Assembly (NCBI GenBank): GCA_016874895.1
Contig: VGSX01000009.1
Span: 1-28,813 of the forward strand
DNA: 28,813 bases
DNA from: Deltaproteobacteria bacterium
GTDB lineage: Bacteria > Desulfobacterota > Desulfobaccia > Desulfobaccales > Desulfobaccaceae
Reading direction: 5' to 3'
Position 1 is the stretch's first letter; every line of letters starts with the position of its first letter. Shown here piece after piece: positions 8,547-16,385 of this stretch. Made by a program: the position numbers and the translations under genes. Below the pieces are notes generated by a model that saw nothing but the letters and a program-made list of their open reading frames with translations, searched no databases and was not told where the DNA came from.

Positions 8547-10649
8547 ATGGAGTTGAGAGCGTACTGGCGGATAATGTTGCGTCGCAGGTGGGTATTGCTC
8601 CAGGCTGTGGTGATCATCGTCGGACTGGCGCTTCTGCCCACGTTTTTTCTCACCCCCATATACCAGATTTCCGCCAAGTCATTGATCCATCTCGAAAACA
8701 TTCAAATCATGATGATTCTTGATCCGGCGCTGCAGGTCAATATCGCCAACCCCCGGATGAGTTTTGCCGAAGAGCGCAATATTATCGATACGTTCATGGC
8801 TCTGGCAGACATCAATCCCATTGCTGCCAAGGTTATCCGGGAACTGCAGCTTACCGACGCCGGCGGCAATCTCATTGAACCGAAAGATTTTTTCATCACT
8901 TTCCTGCGGATGCCCAAACTGCTCTTGTGGCAGCACCGGGGGGTGCGGATCAAAAGGGTCAAAGCGGCGGAGGTTCTGGAAATTGCCGGCTATTCCCCGG
9001 ATCGGGAGGAGGCCGTGCGGATCGCCAACGCCATCGCCCAGGAGTTTTCCGCCTTTCTGGCGGGCTTGTATCGGGACCGGATCGGCGCCGTTCGTCAGGG
9101 CATTGAACAACAACTCGAGGACCTCACGGAAAAAATCAGCGCCGCCGAAGATGCCGAGGCGGCTTATCGGGTGAGAGAAAAACTGAGCGATCCCCGGGTG
9201 CAGATCAACTCCTTGCTGGCCGAGCGATCGGACCTGGAGTCCCGGCTCCGAGAGACGGACCGGACCCTGGCCGAACACCAGGTAAGCCTGGAGACGATGC
9301 AGAAGCTCCTCCAAAAACAGCCCGGGTTTCACAAAAAGAGAACCGTGCTGGAGAAAAATCCGAATATTGCCAATTTCAAAGATGAATTACTGGAGAGTGA
9401 GGCCAGGCTGGCCGGGGCCCTGGCGGAATTAACCCCCGACCATCCCGAGGTTAAGACCTTAAAAAACAGGGTGGACCAGATCAAGCGAGCCCTCCGCCAG
9501 GAAATCACCAAGACCTTCTCCAGCGAGACCAAGGAGCGCAACCCCTACCTTGATTCGCTGCTGGAACGTCAGGGCAATACCGAAATCAGCATCATTGCCC
9601 AAACCGCCATGGCCCGGGTGGTGGCCCGGCAGTTGGCCGAGAAAGACCGGGAAATCGATTCTTTAGTCGAAAAGCAGAAAGAATTGAACCTGTTATCCGC
9701 CAATACGTCAATTTATCATAACCAGTATCGGATCTTGAAAAATAAATTGGAAAACACGGCCGTCATGGAGAGTATGAACATTTCCTATGCCGTTTTGGTG
9801 CAGGAGGCCCAGGAGGCCATGTCTGCCAAAAAAGATCTGTTTTTTCCCAAGAGAATTAAAATCCTGGTCCTGGCCCTGCTGGCGGCCCTGCCGGTGGGGC
9901 TGGTGTTGATTTTCCTCCTGGAATACCTAAATGATACCATCAAAACCGCCCAGGAGGCCAAAAAATATCTGGAGGCGCCGTTGTTGGGGCTTATTCCCCA
10001 GGTGGCGCCCGGCTTTTTGACTTCTCTCCGGAACGGGGCAGCCCCGGTCTCTCTTCCCTGGTGGGACCGCTTCTGGGACCTGTACACCAACCTGAAAATT
10101 GCTCTGGGAGGCCGAGAAATCGGGGTGCTGGCGGTTACCAGTACGATACCGGGGGAGGGCAAGAGCACCATTGCCAGTCACCTGGCCGCCACCATGGCGC
10201 AATCCGGATTGAGGGTACTCCTGCTGGAGGGCAACCTGCGTCGGCCCCACCTGCATTTCCTCTTCGAGTATACCGAGCTGACCCCCGGGTTAACCGATTT
10301 CCTCCGGGGAGAAGTCCAGGTGCCGGATATTATCCAGCCCACCGGCACTTCTGGGTTGGACCTTATTGCCGCCGGCTCCATTCGGCCCTATCCCGGGCGC
10401 CTGCTGGCCCAGCCTCCGTTATCCGACCTGCTGGCCACGCTGAGAGCAGAGTATGATGCGGTGATCGTGGAGACACCGGCACTCGTGGATGGCAGCGACG
10501 CGGCCTTGTTGATTCCTCAGGCGGATCATGTCCTGTTGGTGCTGGCGGCCGCGGCGGCAAGGGTAGAGCAGGTTCAGAACGCCTGCCAGGTCCTCCACAA
10601 CCTGGGTCAACCGCTGCTTGGGGTGGTGTTTAACAGAGATGGGCAATAA
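8547..10649 (+). CDS. Wzz chain-length determinant fused to a BY-kinase-like ATPase domain
   Basis: 700 aa. A first membrane helix lies at about residues 15-36, a long periplasmic coiled-coil Wzz domain at about 40-430, a second helix near 435-457, and a cytoplasmic P-loop domain from about 520 to the end. Walker A is intact (GEGKST, K539). Walker A', normally D-x-D followed by L/M-R, reads E561-G-N563-LRR, and Walker B has E642 (VIVETPA) where Asp is usual. There is no C-terminal Tyr cluster: the protein ends GVVFNRDGQ. It is the co-polymerase that sets polysaccharide chain length with Wzy and docks to Wza. ATP binding is plausible, but tyrosine-kinase activity looks doubtful. The start is ATG at 8547 with GAGGA at 8533-8537. 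It overlaps the flippase gene by 11 nt. Confidence 0.92.
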   Translation: MELRAYWRIMLRRRWVLLQAVVIIVGLALLPTFFLTPIYQISAKSLIHLENIQIMMILDPALQVNIANPRMSFAEERNIIDTFMALADINPIAAKVIRELQLTDAGGNLIEPKDFFITFLRMPKLLLWQHRGVRIKRVKAAEVLEIAGYSPDREEAVRIANAIAQEFSAFLAGLYRDRIGAVRQGIEQQLEDLTEKISAAEDAEAAYRVREKLSDPRVQINSLLAERSDLESRLRETDRTLAEHQVSLETMQKLLQKQPGFHKKRTVLEKNPNIANFKDELLESEARLAGALAELTPDHPEVKTLKNRVDQIKRALRQEITKTFSSETKERNPYLDSLLERQGNTEISIIAQTAMARVVARQLAEKDREIDSLVEKQKELNLLSANTSIYHNQYRILKNKLENTAVMESMNISYAVLVQEAQEAMSAKKDLFFPKRIKILVLALLAALPVGLVLIFLLEYLNDTIKTAQEAKKYLEAPLLGLIPQVAPGFLTSLRNGAAPVSLPWWDRFWDLYTNLKIALGGREIGVLAVTSTIPGEGKSTIASHLAATMAQSGLRVLLLEGNLRRPHLHFLFEYTELTPGLTDFLRGEVQVPDIIQPTGTSGLDLIAAGSIRPYPGRLLAQPPLSDLLATLRAEYDAVIVETPALVDGSDAALLIPQADHVLLVLAAAAARVEQVQNACQVLHNLGQPLLGVVFNRDGQ

Positions 10650-12129
10650 ACCGCCGGTGGCCGAGGCGACCGAAACCGCAACCGAAACCTCCATCTTCAC
10701 CCTGTCGCGCAATTTTCTTTTTATTTTTTTAGCCCGAGTCATCGATATGGCGGGCCAGTTTGCGCCCATGTTCCTAATGCCGCGCTATCTGGGGGCCAGC
10801 CTCTACGGCGACTACGGCTTTGCCCTGGCCTTCGCCTTGATCCCCATTTCCTTTACCTATCTCGGTCTGGACCGCATCGTTACCCGGGAGATTGCCAGGA
10901 ATAAAGAGGCGGCTGCGGCTTATCTGGGGGCGGCCCTCCAGGCCCGCTGGCTCTATATGGGGCTGTCGCTGCCCCTGGTGGTGGCGGCGGTTTATCTGCT
11001 GCACCTTTCCTCCCAGATCATCATAGGCATTGCCCTGGCCCTCCTGGCCTATAATTTCATGGGGGACGCCTTCCTGCATCTGGCCATGTTCCGGGCCTTT
11101 GAAAGAATGCGTCTGGAGACACTGTTAACTGCAGTCTATCAGAGCCTCAACATCGCTTCGGTCCTAATTGTCATCTTTTTTGATCTGGGTTTTTTCGGCT
11201 TTTTCTGGAGCTTGAGCCTGGCGCATTTCTGCCGCTTGGTTCTGGCCTCACTCTGTGCCAGGAAATATTTTGTTAAACCGAAACTACGGCCGCAAAAACG
11301 CCTGATTATCTTTTTTATCAAGGAAACTTATATCTTCGGCACCTTTATCTTGTTGAATCAACTGCTGATTAATGTAGAGCTGCTGTCGCTGCAATTCTTT
11401 CAGAACAGTTATGCAGTTTCCATGTTTTATGCCCCTCACACCCTGATGCTGGCAACCTCTATTTTTCCCAACGCCTTTCTGGCGGCCATCTATCCCCGGT
11501 TGGCCCGGGCCGCCGTAGGTGACCAACAGTCCCTGCGGCTCATTTATGAAAAGTGCTTCCGACTGCTGCTTTTTTTCGGCTTTCTGGTTTTTATCCCGCT
11601 CTTCGGCTGGGCAGAGACAATTATCCCTTTCGTCTTCGGCCCGGAGTTTCTCCCAGCCGTAGAGGTTTTTCGGATCCTGTGCGCCGGCCTGGTTTTTGTC
11701 ATGTTATCCTTTGCCTTTGACTATCCTCTGTCGGCCATTAACCGGCAGAATTCCTTAATTTATTGCTCCCTGGGGGCACTGGGGGTAAAGGTTCTGCTCA
11801 GTCTCCTCCTCATCCCCTCGTATGGCTATGTGGGGGCCGGCTTGAGCGCCGCCTTGGGCTACCTGGTATTTTTTGGCATCGGTTTTGCCATGGCAGCCCG
11901 GCATATTGCAGGTTTGCCGTTGCTGCGGCTGTTGCTGCAGCCGGGGCTGGTGGCGGGTGTGCTGGTCTTGGGGCTGGCCCAGGTAGGGGGCGGCTCTTTT
12001 CCCGTTCTGGCGGGCAGCCTGCTGGTGTATTGCGCCAGCCTCTGGTGGTGGCGGTTTTTCGCCGACGACGAAATCATGTTTGTCAAATCTTTGTGGGAAA
12101 AAATAAGATCATTTCAAAAAACCGGGTAG
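10639..12129 (+). CDS. Wzx-type polysaccharide flippase (MOP superfamily)
   Basis: About 496 aa from the ATG at 10639. A TTG at 10618 would add seven residues, but the ATG gives the commoner 11-nt overlap with the preceding gene and begins close to the first conserved segment. The protein is hydrophobic throughout with about 12-14 helices. The N-terminus (FLFIFLARVIDMAGQF) and the MPRYLGASLYGDYGFALAF region are typical of polysaccharide-synthesis MOP proteins such as Wzx/RfbX. Members flip undecaprenyl-diphosphate-linked repeat units from the inner to the outer leaflet of the cytoplasmic membrane. Its place directly after the Wzz/kinase and with a polymerase in the same locus supports a Wzy-dependent pathway. 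The repeat-unit structure is unknown. Confidence 0.92.
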   Translation: MGNKPPVAEATETATETSIFTLSRNFLFIFLARVIDMAGQFAPMFLMPRYLGASLYGDYGFALAFALIPISFTYLGLDRIVTREIARNKEAAAAYLGAALQARWLYMGLSLPLVVAAVYLLHLSSQIIIGIALALLAYNFMGDAFLHLAMFRAFERMRLETLLTAVYQSLNIASVLIVIFFDLGFFGFFWSLSLAHFCRLVLASLCARKYFVKPKLRPQKRLIIFFIKETYIFGTFILLNQLLINVELLSLQFFQNSYAVSMFYAPHTLMLATSIFPNAFLAAIYPRLARAAVGDQQSLRLIYEKCFRLLLFFGFLVFIPLFGWAETIIPFVFGPEFLPAVEVFRILCAGLVFVMLSFAFDYPLSAINRQNSLIYCSLGALGVKVLLSLLLIPSYGYVGAGLSAALGYLVFFGIGFAMAARHIAGLPLLRLLLQPGLVAGVLVLGLAQVGGGSFPVLAGSLLVYCASLWWWRFFADDEIMFVKSLWEKIRSFQKTG

Positions 12130-12139
12130 GAGAAAATTC

Positions 12140-13096
12140 ATGATGTTAACAGACCTGGAGAATAAAGCCAAACTGCTCTGCCTCTCGGGATTCCGGGCTT
12201 TGCTCCATTCTTTGCCCATCAGGATGCTGCATCGCCTGGCTCAGTGGTCGGCCCAGCTGACTTATCGCCTGGACCGGGACAAAAGGCGGATGATGGCTGC
12301 GGAACTGGCGGCCCTGGGGCCGGCTGCCCTGGGGGGAGGGAAACTGGCAGAGGTGGTGCAAAGAGGTCTTATCAATATCAGAAAAGATGTTTTTGAGGAA
12401 TTGAGCCTCGTGCCCGATATGTCTGCGTACAAATTGAAGAAACTGACCTTTTTTACCGGCCTGGACAATTTAGAGGCTGGCCTGGCCCAGGGGCGGGGCG
12501 TCATCATCCTGCTGACCCACTTCGGTTTTCGTAAAATTATCATCCCCGCCCTGGGGTATGCCGGCTACCGGGTCCATCAGGTGGCCACCCACCCCCTGAC
12601 CCTGGCCAAAGAGGATGCCCGAGCCGCAGTACATAACAGAATGATGGAACTGGAACTGGAGTTTGACCGGCTGGTCCCGGCCAGCTTTATCTATGTGGAA
12701 AACTTTCTCAGACCGATCTATCGCGCCTTGGAGGCCAATGAAATTGTTATTTTCACCATCGATGGCCCGGTGGGCCAAAAAAGAGTAGCCCTGCCCTTTT
12801 TTCAGCGCCAGATCCTCCTGCCGCCCACCCCGTTTTCCCTGGGCCTGAAGCAGGGTGTCCCCATGCTGCCGGTCTTTGTGGTGCGCCAACCCGATAACCG
12901 CCATAATCTTAACATCAACCCGCCATTGCCCACCCAGAACCCTGACGGGAAAGCTGTGGCATTGCCCCAAATCATGCAGGCCTTCGTCAGCCTGCTGGAA
13001 CAGTATGTCCGACGCCATCCCTGCCACTATGCGGACTATCTCTATCGCTCCCGCCTTAATCCCATTACTGACAATATGCATGTTTTCCAACCGTGA
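12140..13096 (+). CDS. LPLAT-fold (LpxL-like) acyltransferase with altered catalytic motif
   Basis: 318 aa. The sequence around residue 127 (GRGVIILLTHFGFRK) matches the block that in lipid A and phospholipid acyltransferases reads HFGNWE. The catalytic His127 is present, but the acidic residue of the H-x4-D/E motif is Lys132. A second block, IDGPVGQKRVALPFF with a following PPTPFSLGLKQGVPMLPVF, fits the substrate-binding region of the family. There is no strong transmembrane helix, so peripheral membrane binding is likely. The start is ATG at 12140 with AGGAGA at 12128-12133, 10 bp after the flippase stop, so it is co-transcribed. It may acylate a lipid-linked intermediate or be catalytically inert. 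Family is fairly sure; activity is uncertain. Confidence 0.82.
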   Translation: MMLTDLENKAKLLCLSGFRALLHSLPIRMLHRLAQWSAQLTYRLDRDKRRMMAAELAALGPAALGGGKLAEVVQRGLINIRKDVFEELSLVPDMSAYKLKKLTFFTGLDNLEAGLAQGRGVIILLTHFGFRKIIIPALGYAGYRVHQVATHPLTLAKEDARAAVHNRMMELELEFDRLVPASFIYVENFLRPIYRALEANEIVIFTIDGPVGQKRVALPFFQRQILLPPTPFSLGLKQGVPMLPVFVVRQPDNRHNLNINPPLPTQNPDGKAVALPQIMQAFVSLLEQYVRRHPCHYADYLYRSRLNPITDNMHVFQP

Positions 13097-13125
13097 TGTG
13101 AGTGGGACACGCACGGCAAGCAAAA

Positions 13126-13160
13126 ACTCCGCAACCTCATAGGCTTTGCGGTTTTATTTT
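13126..13160 (+). terminator. Rho-independent terminator after the plus-strand polysaccharide operon
   Basis: Stem CCGCAA (13129-13134) pairs with TTGCGG (13146-13151) and is followed by TTTTATTTT. It lies 33 bp after the acyltransferase stop and is the clearest intrinsic terminator in the window. A preceding AAAA run can extend the stem. Confidence 0.75.
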
Positions 13161-13212
13161 TCACCGCAGAGACGCAGAGGACGCGGAGCATTTAGGACTA
13201 ACACCAAATTCG

Positions 13213-13248
13213 TTTTGTAGGGGCGGTTTGCGAACCGCCCCTACAAAA
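13213..13248. repeat. REP-like palindrome, TTTTGTAGGGGCGG core
   Basis: Two 18-nt arms with one mismatch: TTTTGTAGGGGCGGTTTG (13213-13230) and CGAACCGCCCCTACAAAA (13231-13248). It shares the GTAGGGGCGG/CCGCCCCTAC ends with the palindrome at 8159-8185. It lies between convergent genes and, with its flanking A/T runs, could also stop transcription in either direction. Confidence 0.8.
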
Positions 13249-13398
13249 AGTTACCCCTTCGATATGTTTCAGTTCAATGAGAATTCGGATTAATAGTAAA
13301 CGGGGAACCTTTGGCTCCCTTGAAAAACGAACTGGCGCGTGCAACACGTCCTCTAAATATTTGCACACCGAACTATGCTTTCCGGCCCGATCCTGAGC

Positions 13399-14919
13399 CT
13401 AAGCCTGATGTTTTTCCTTCAGGGTAAGGGAGCCCTGGCGGCGGACCCAGCGGGAGACTTTGAGCCGTCTCAGGCTGTTTAACAGTTGGCGCATGAGCGG
13501 GAGATTAAACCAGGTCAGGAGCTGCGGGTGCGCCAGGAGGCGCAGCAACGGCACCGGCCAGCGGCTGCCGGTGAGCCGCAGGAGGATTTTAAGATACACA
13601 TTGCTGGGAGTATGGAACTGCTTCCGGTAAATCTGGCGTTTTTCATCTTCGATGAGGCCATCCTGAGCTGCACGGCGGTGCAGCTCGGTGCCTGGAATGA
13701 AAACCAGGGAAAAGGCGTGAACCTTATAAGGTGCCGGGATATCGAGGAGCAGCCTGACCGTAGAGACGATATCCGCCGGACTTTCATAGGGGTTGTCGAT
13801 GATAATGTCGTAACGGGGAGGCTCCAGGGGCGGAATGAAGCGGGCCACCAGCTTGCCGGTTTCGATAAGCTGCGCGGCGCTGGCTTCTCGTTTATAAAGC
13901 CGGCGGGTAGATTCGCTGCCGGTCTGGATGCCCATCTGTAAGACCCGCAGGCCCACCCGGGTTAGGAGTTGCAGTTTAGCCTCGGTAACGGCCAGGGGAC
14001 TGGCCAGACAGCGAAAGGGTAGTCCGATTTCCTGCTCGTAGGCCTGGGCGAATTGCCTTAAATACGTCATGGGTGCGGAAAAAAAAGAATCGTCAGACAG
14101 AATAACAAAGGTCAGGAAGGGGAACCGGGTCCGGATGTCTCGCAATTCCGCGATGAGCCGATCTACCCCCAGAAAGCGCACATACTTCTGACCGGGGTAG
14201 AGTTGGCGCAGGAAGTTATTGCAGCAATAACTGCAATGATAAGGACACCCCCGACTGGCCATGGTCTGATAGATGATCTGCCCCCGCTCCGGGTGAGATA
14301 ACGGATTGGCGGCCATGAGCGCCTGGAAGGCACCCAGTGTCAGCCGCCGCAGGGGAGGGTGGGCCATGGGAGCGTAATAATGGTCCTCCAGATCATAATC
14401 GGGAAGAGGATAGGCATCCAGGTCCTGTACCAGAGGAGCCAGAGGATTGTGTAACGCCCGGCCGTCCTGCTTGTAGCTGAGATTGGCGATATCCCAAGGT
14501 TTTTGACCGGTTTCCAGAGTGTGGGCCAACTGGGCCAGGGCCTCCTCGCCTTCGCCCCGACAGACAAAGTCAGCGTGCTCAAGGCACTCTTCCGGGCGGA
14601 TGGTGGCGTGAATGCCGCCCCAGACCACCGGTATGTCAAGGTTCTGGCGCAGATGATCGCTCAACTGGGCCACCCGCTCAAAACAAAAGGTCATAAGGGA
14701 AATACCGATGAGTCCGCAGCCCTGGCAATGCGCCGTAATATCCGCCAAGAGTTCCGCGGTATAAAGATACGGCCGGGTCAGGAATTCGTCCTGTTCGTCC
14801 CGATAGTCAGGGAGAAAAATTAACTTTACCTGGTGCCCCCGGCTCTTGAGGTAAGAGGAAAGGCAACGGACGCCATAGGCGGTGATATCGGCATAAGGAG
14901 AAATCAAGGCAATTTTCAC
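13399..14919 (-). CDS. B12-binding domain radical SAM protein (2 of 3)
   Basis: About 506 aa from a GTG at 14919. A TTG nine bases further out (14928) would abut the CCGGAG site directly, whereas the GTG has 9-nt spacing and gives the typical beginning MKIALISPYAD, so GTG is preferred. The N-terminal B12-binding-like domain has GIHATIRPEECLEHADFVCRGEGE, a common feature of the family. The radical SAM cluster motif is C225, C229, C232 (SRGCPYHCSYC). A GIQTGSESTRRLYKR block follows. Its ribosome site lies inside the end of the polymerase gene, so the two are coupled. Substrate is unknown; action on a polysaccharide or lipid-linked sugar is inferred from context. Confidence 0.9.
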   Translation of the reverse strand: MKIALISPYADITAYGVRCLSSYLKSRGHQVKLIFLPDYRDEQDEFLTRPYLYTAELLADITAHCQGCGLIGISLMTFCFERVAQLSDHLRQNLDIPVVWGGIHATIRPEECLEHADFVCRGEGEEALAQLAHTLETGQKPWDIANLSYKQDGRALHNPLAPLVQDLDAYPLPDYDLEDHYYAPMAHPPLRRLTLGAFQALMAANPLSHPERGQIIYQTMASRGCPYHCSYCCNNFLRQLYPGQKYVRFLGVDRLIAELRDIRTRFPFLTFVILSDDSFFSAPMTYLRQFAQAYEQEIGLPFRCLASPLAVTEAKLQLLTRVGLRVLQMGIQTGSESTRRLYKREASAAQLIETGKLVARFIPPLEPPRYDIIIDNPYESPADIVSTVRLLLDIPAPYKVHAFSLVFIPGTELHRRAAQDGLIEDEKRQIYRKQFHTPSNVYLKILLRLTGSRWPVPLLRLLAHPQLLTWFNLPLMRQLLNSLRRLKVSRWVRRQGSLTLKEKHQA

Positions 14920-14924
14920 GGGAT

Positions 14925-16382
14925 TCAACTCCGGATGAGGTATTCTTTCGGCCCGATGAGATTACTCTCTGGCAGCGGCGCAGCAGGGTTTGAGGCGAGA
15001 TTGACGAGAGCCATACAGAGGCCGAAAAGCAGCCAGTTTTTTTCTTCAAAATAAAAACCGTTGATGAGGCCGAAAATTAGAATGGACACCAGGCCGGCGG
15101 CCGCGGCCAGCAACAGGGGGTACTCAGGGCTTGAGACCGCCTGCCGGGAAACCGCCTGCCACAATGACCGGATCAACCGATAGAGCAGCCAGAACCAGAT
15201 GGCCAGGCCGATAATCCCGAAATTAAACAGGACGTCCAGGCAGAGATTATGGGAGAAATAGAAGCTCCCCACCCCGTAGCCCAATCCATAGGTGGCGATG
15301 AGGTCTTCCAGGGCGTTCTCCCAGATCAGGCTGCGGGCGAAAAAAGATAAGCGCTCCCGGGTGAATTCGGCCCGTTCCGGCCAGGGAAAGGCTACGGGCA
15401 GGAGTTGCAAGAGCACCAGCAAAGCCGCCACAAGTCCGGGGAGGAACAGGTACCAATACTTTCTGGCCGGTTTGTAAGCGAAAATAAAAAAAACCAGCCC
15501 GCCAACCAGAGAAATCTGGCCGCCTTTGGATAACGTAGTCAGCGAACCGAAGGTGATGATCACCAGGAGCGCAAAGACAAGGACTTTGGTCTTGAATTGC
15601 CTGACAGCCAGGAACAGGCCGGCGCCCAGCATGATGACCATATTAAGGAAATCGGCCGTGAACAGCGTGTAGGTCATCCCGGCCCCCCGTTGTTTGGCCG
15701 AAACAAGAAAAGAGACCAGGAAATGCATATTTTCCTGGATAAATATTTTTCTAAGAAAAGCTTGCGCCTGTAGGCTATAGATGGCGAGCAGGGCATTCGC
15801 CAGCCCGCTGGCCAGCAGGACCCAGAGGGCGGCGTGGAACAGTTTCCGGGTGCGCAGGACTGTCACCGTCAGGTAAAAGGCCAGGTAGCTGCAGATGACC
15901 ATGCCCAACTGGATAAAAGCCGGCAGCCAGTCCGGGGCCCAGAGCAGGGATAGAGATACCCAGAAAAAAAAGACCGCCAGGGGCAGGTCTATGGCAGTCC
16001 GGGGATAGGGTAGCCGCAAGCCGGCCAGGCGGGCCAGGAGCCAGGAGACGGCTGCCACCAGAATGAGGGCATCCACAATGGGACCGGGCACCAGCACGAT
16101 GTCCACGGGTATGCCTTCCATCCGCCACAACCGGGGCGGGTCCGAGAAGGCGTAGTCTATCTGGAACTGCAAGATATGATTGACAATATTAAAGAGAAAG
16201 AAAAAATAAGCCAGTTCCGGGAAGAGCACCAGCCCTGCCAGCAGGGAGAAAATGGGCAGGAGCAGGAGGGCGTAGTAGTTGTAGAGCAGGATACTGATGG
16301 CCAGAGCTACTTCCGAGGCAATCAGGAGGACCCAGAGGCCGGAAGTGGATTGCTGTGTTTGGGGGAGGGTGAGGTACCCCAT
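14925..16382 (-). CDS. O-antigen ligase/polymerase family protein (Wzy-like)
   Basis: 485 aa, hydrophobic, with about 11-13 predicted helices and one larger loop before the last ones. The C-terminal signature of the Wzy_C/WaaL family is visible: RSLIWENALEDLIATYGLGYGVGS followed by FSHNLCLDVLFNFGIIG, that is, an arginine, a GxG and a HN pair in the periplasmic loop. Members either polymerise undecaprenyl-linked repeat units or ligate glycan to lipid A. With Wzx, Wzz and Wza homologues nearby, a polymerase role is more likely. The ATG is 3 bp after the hydrolase stop, and its own stop lies 5 bp before the radical SAM gene, so the genes form one operon. Confidence 0.9.
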   Translation of the reverse strand: MGYLTLPQTQQSTSGLWVLLIASEVALAISILLYNYYALLLLPIFSLLAGLVLFPELAYFFFLFNIVNHILQFQIDYAFSDPPRLWRMEGIPVDIVLVPGPIVDALILVAAVSWLLARLAGLRLPYPRTAIDLPLAVFFFWVSLSLLWAPDWLPAFIQLGMVICSYLAFYLTVTVLRTRKLFHAALWVLLASGLANALLAIYSLQAQAFLRKIFIQENMHFLVSFLVSAKQRGAGMTYTLFTADFLNMVIMLGAGLFLAVRQFKTKVLVFALLVIITFGSLTTLSKGGQISLVGGLVFFIFAYKPARKYWYLFLPGLVAALLVLLQLLPVAFPWPERAEFTRERLSFFARSLIWENALEDLIATYGLGYGVGSFYFSHNLCLDVLFNFGIIGLAIWFWLLYRLIRSLWQAVSRQAVSSPEYPLLLAAAAGLVSILIFGLINGFYFEEKNWLLFGLCMALVNLASNPAAPLPESNLIGPKEYLIRS

Positions 16383-16385
16383 GTA

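Larger units (their letters stand above)
13097..13398. other. Convergent intergenic region with terminator and repeats
   Basis: A 302-bp stretch between two converging operons. It holds the terminator at 13126-13160, a CACCGCAGAGACGCAGAGG-type stretch at 13162-13188 that resembles a widespread short bacterial repeat, and the REP-like palindrome at 13213-13248. The rest, 13249-13398, shows no gene or clear structure. Confidence 0.55.

Noticed and set aside
8477..8701. A 74-codon minus-strand frame across the Wzz start
   Set aside because: It is antisense to the well-supported Wzz start and first membrane helix, and its composition is that of an antisense shadow.
10618..10638. TTG start adding seven residues to the flippase
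   Set aside because: The ATG at 10639 gives a normal short overlap with the preceding gene, and the extra residues are encoded within the conserved end of the Wzz/kinase gene.
13300..13330. GGGGAACC...GGCTCCC as a second terminator before 13399
   Set aside because: The stem has several mismatches and no clean T-run on either strand.
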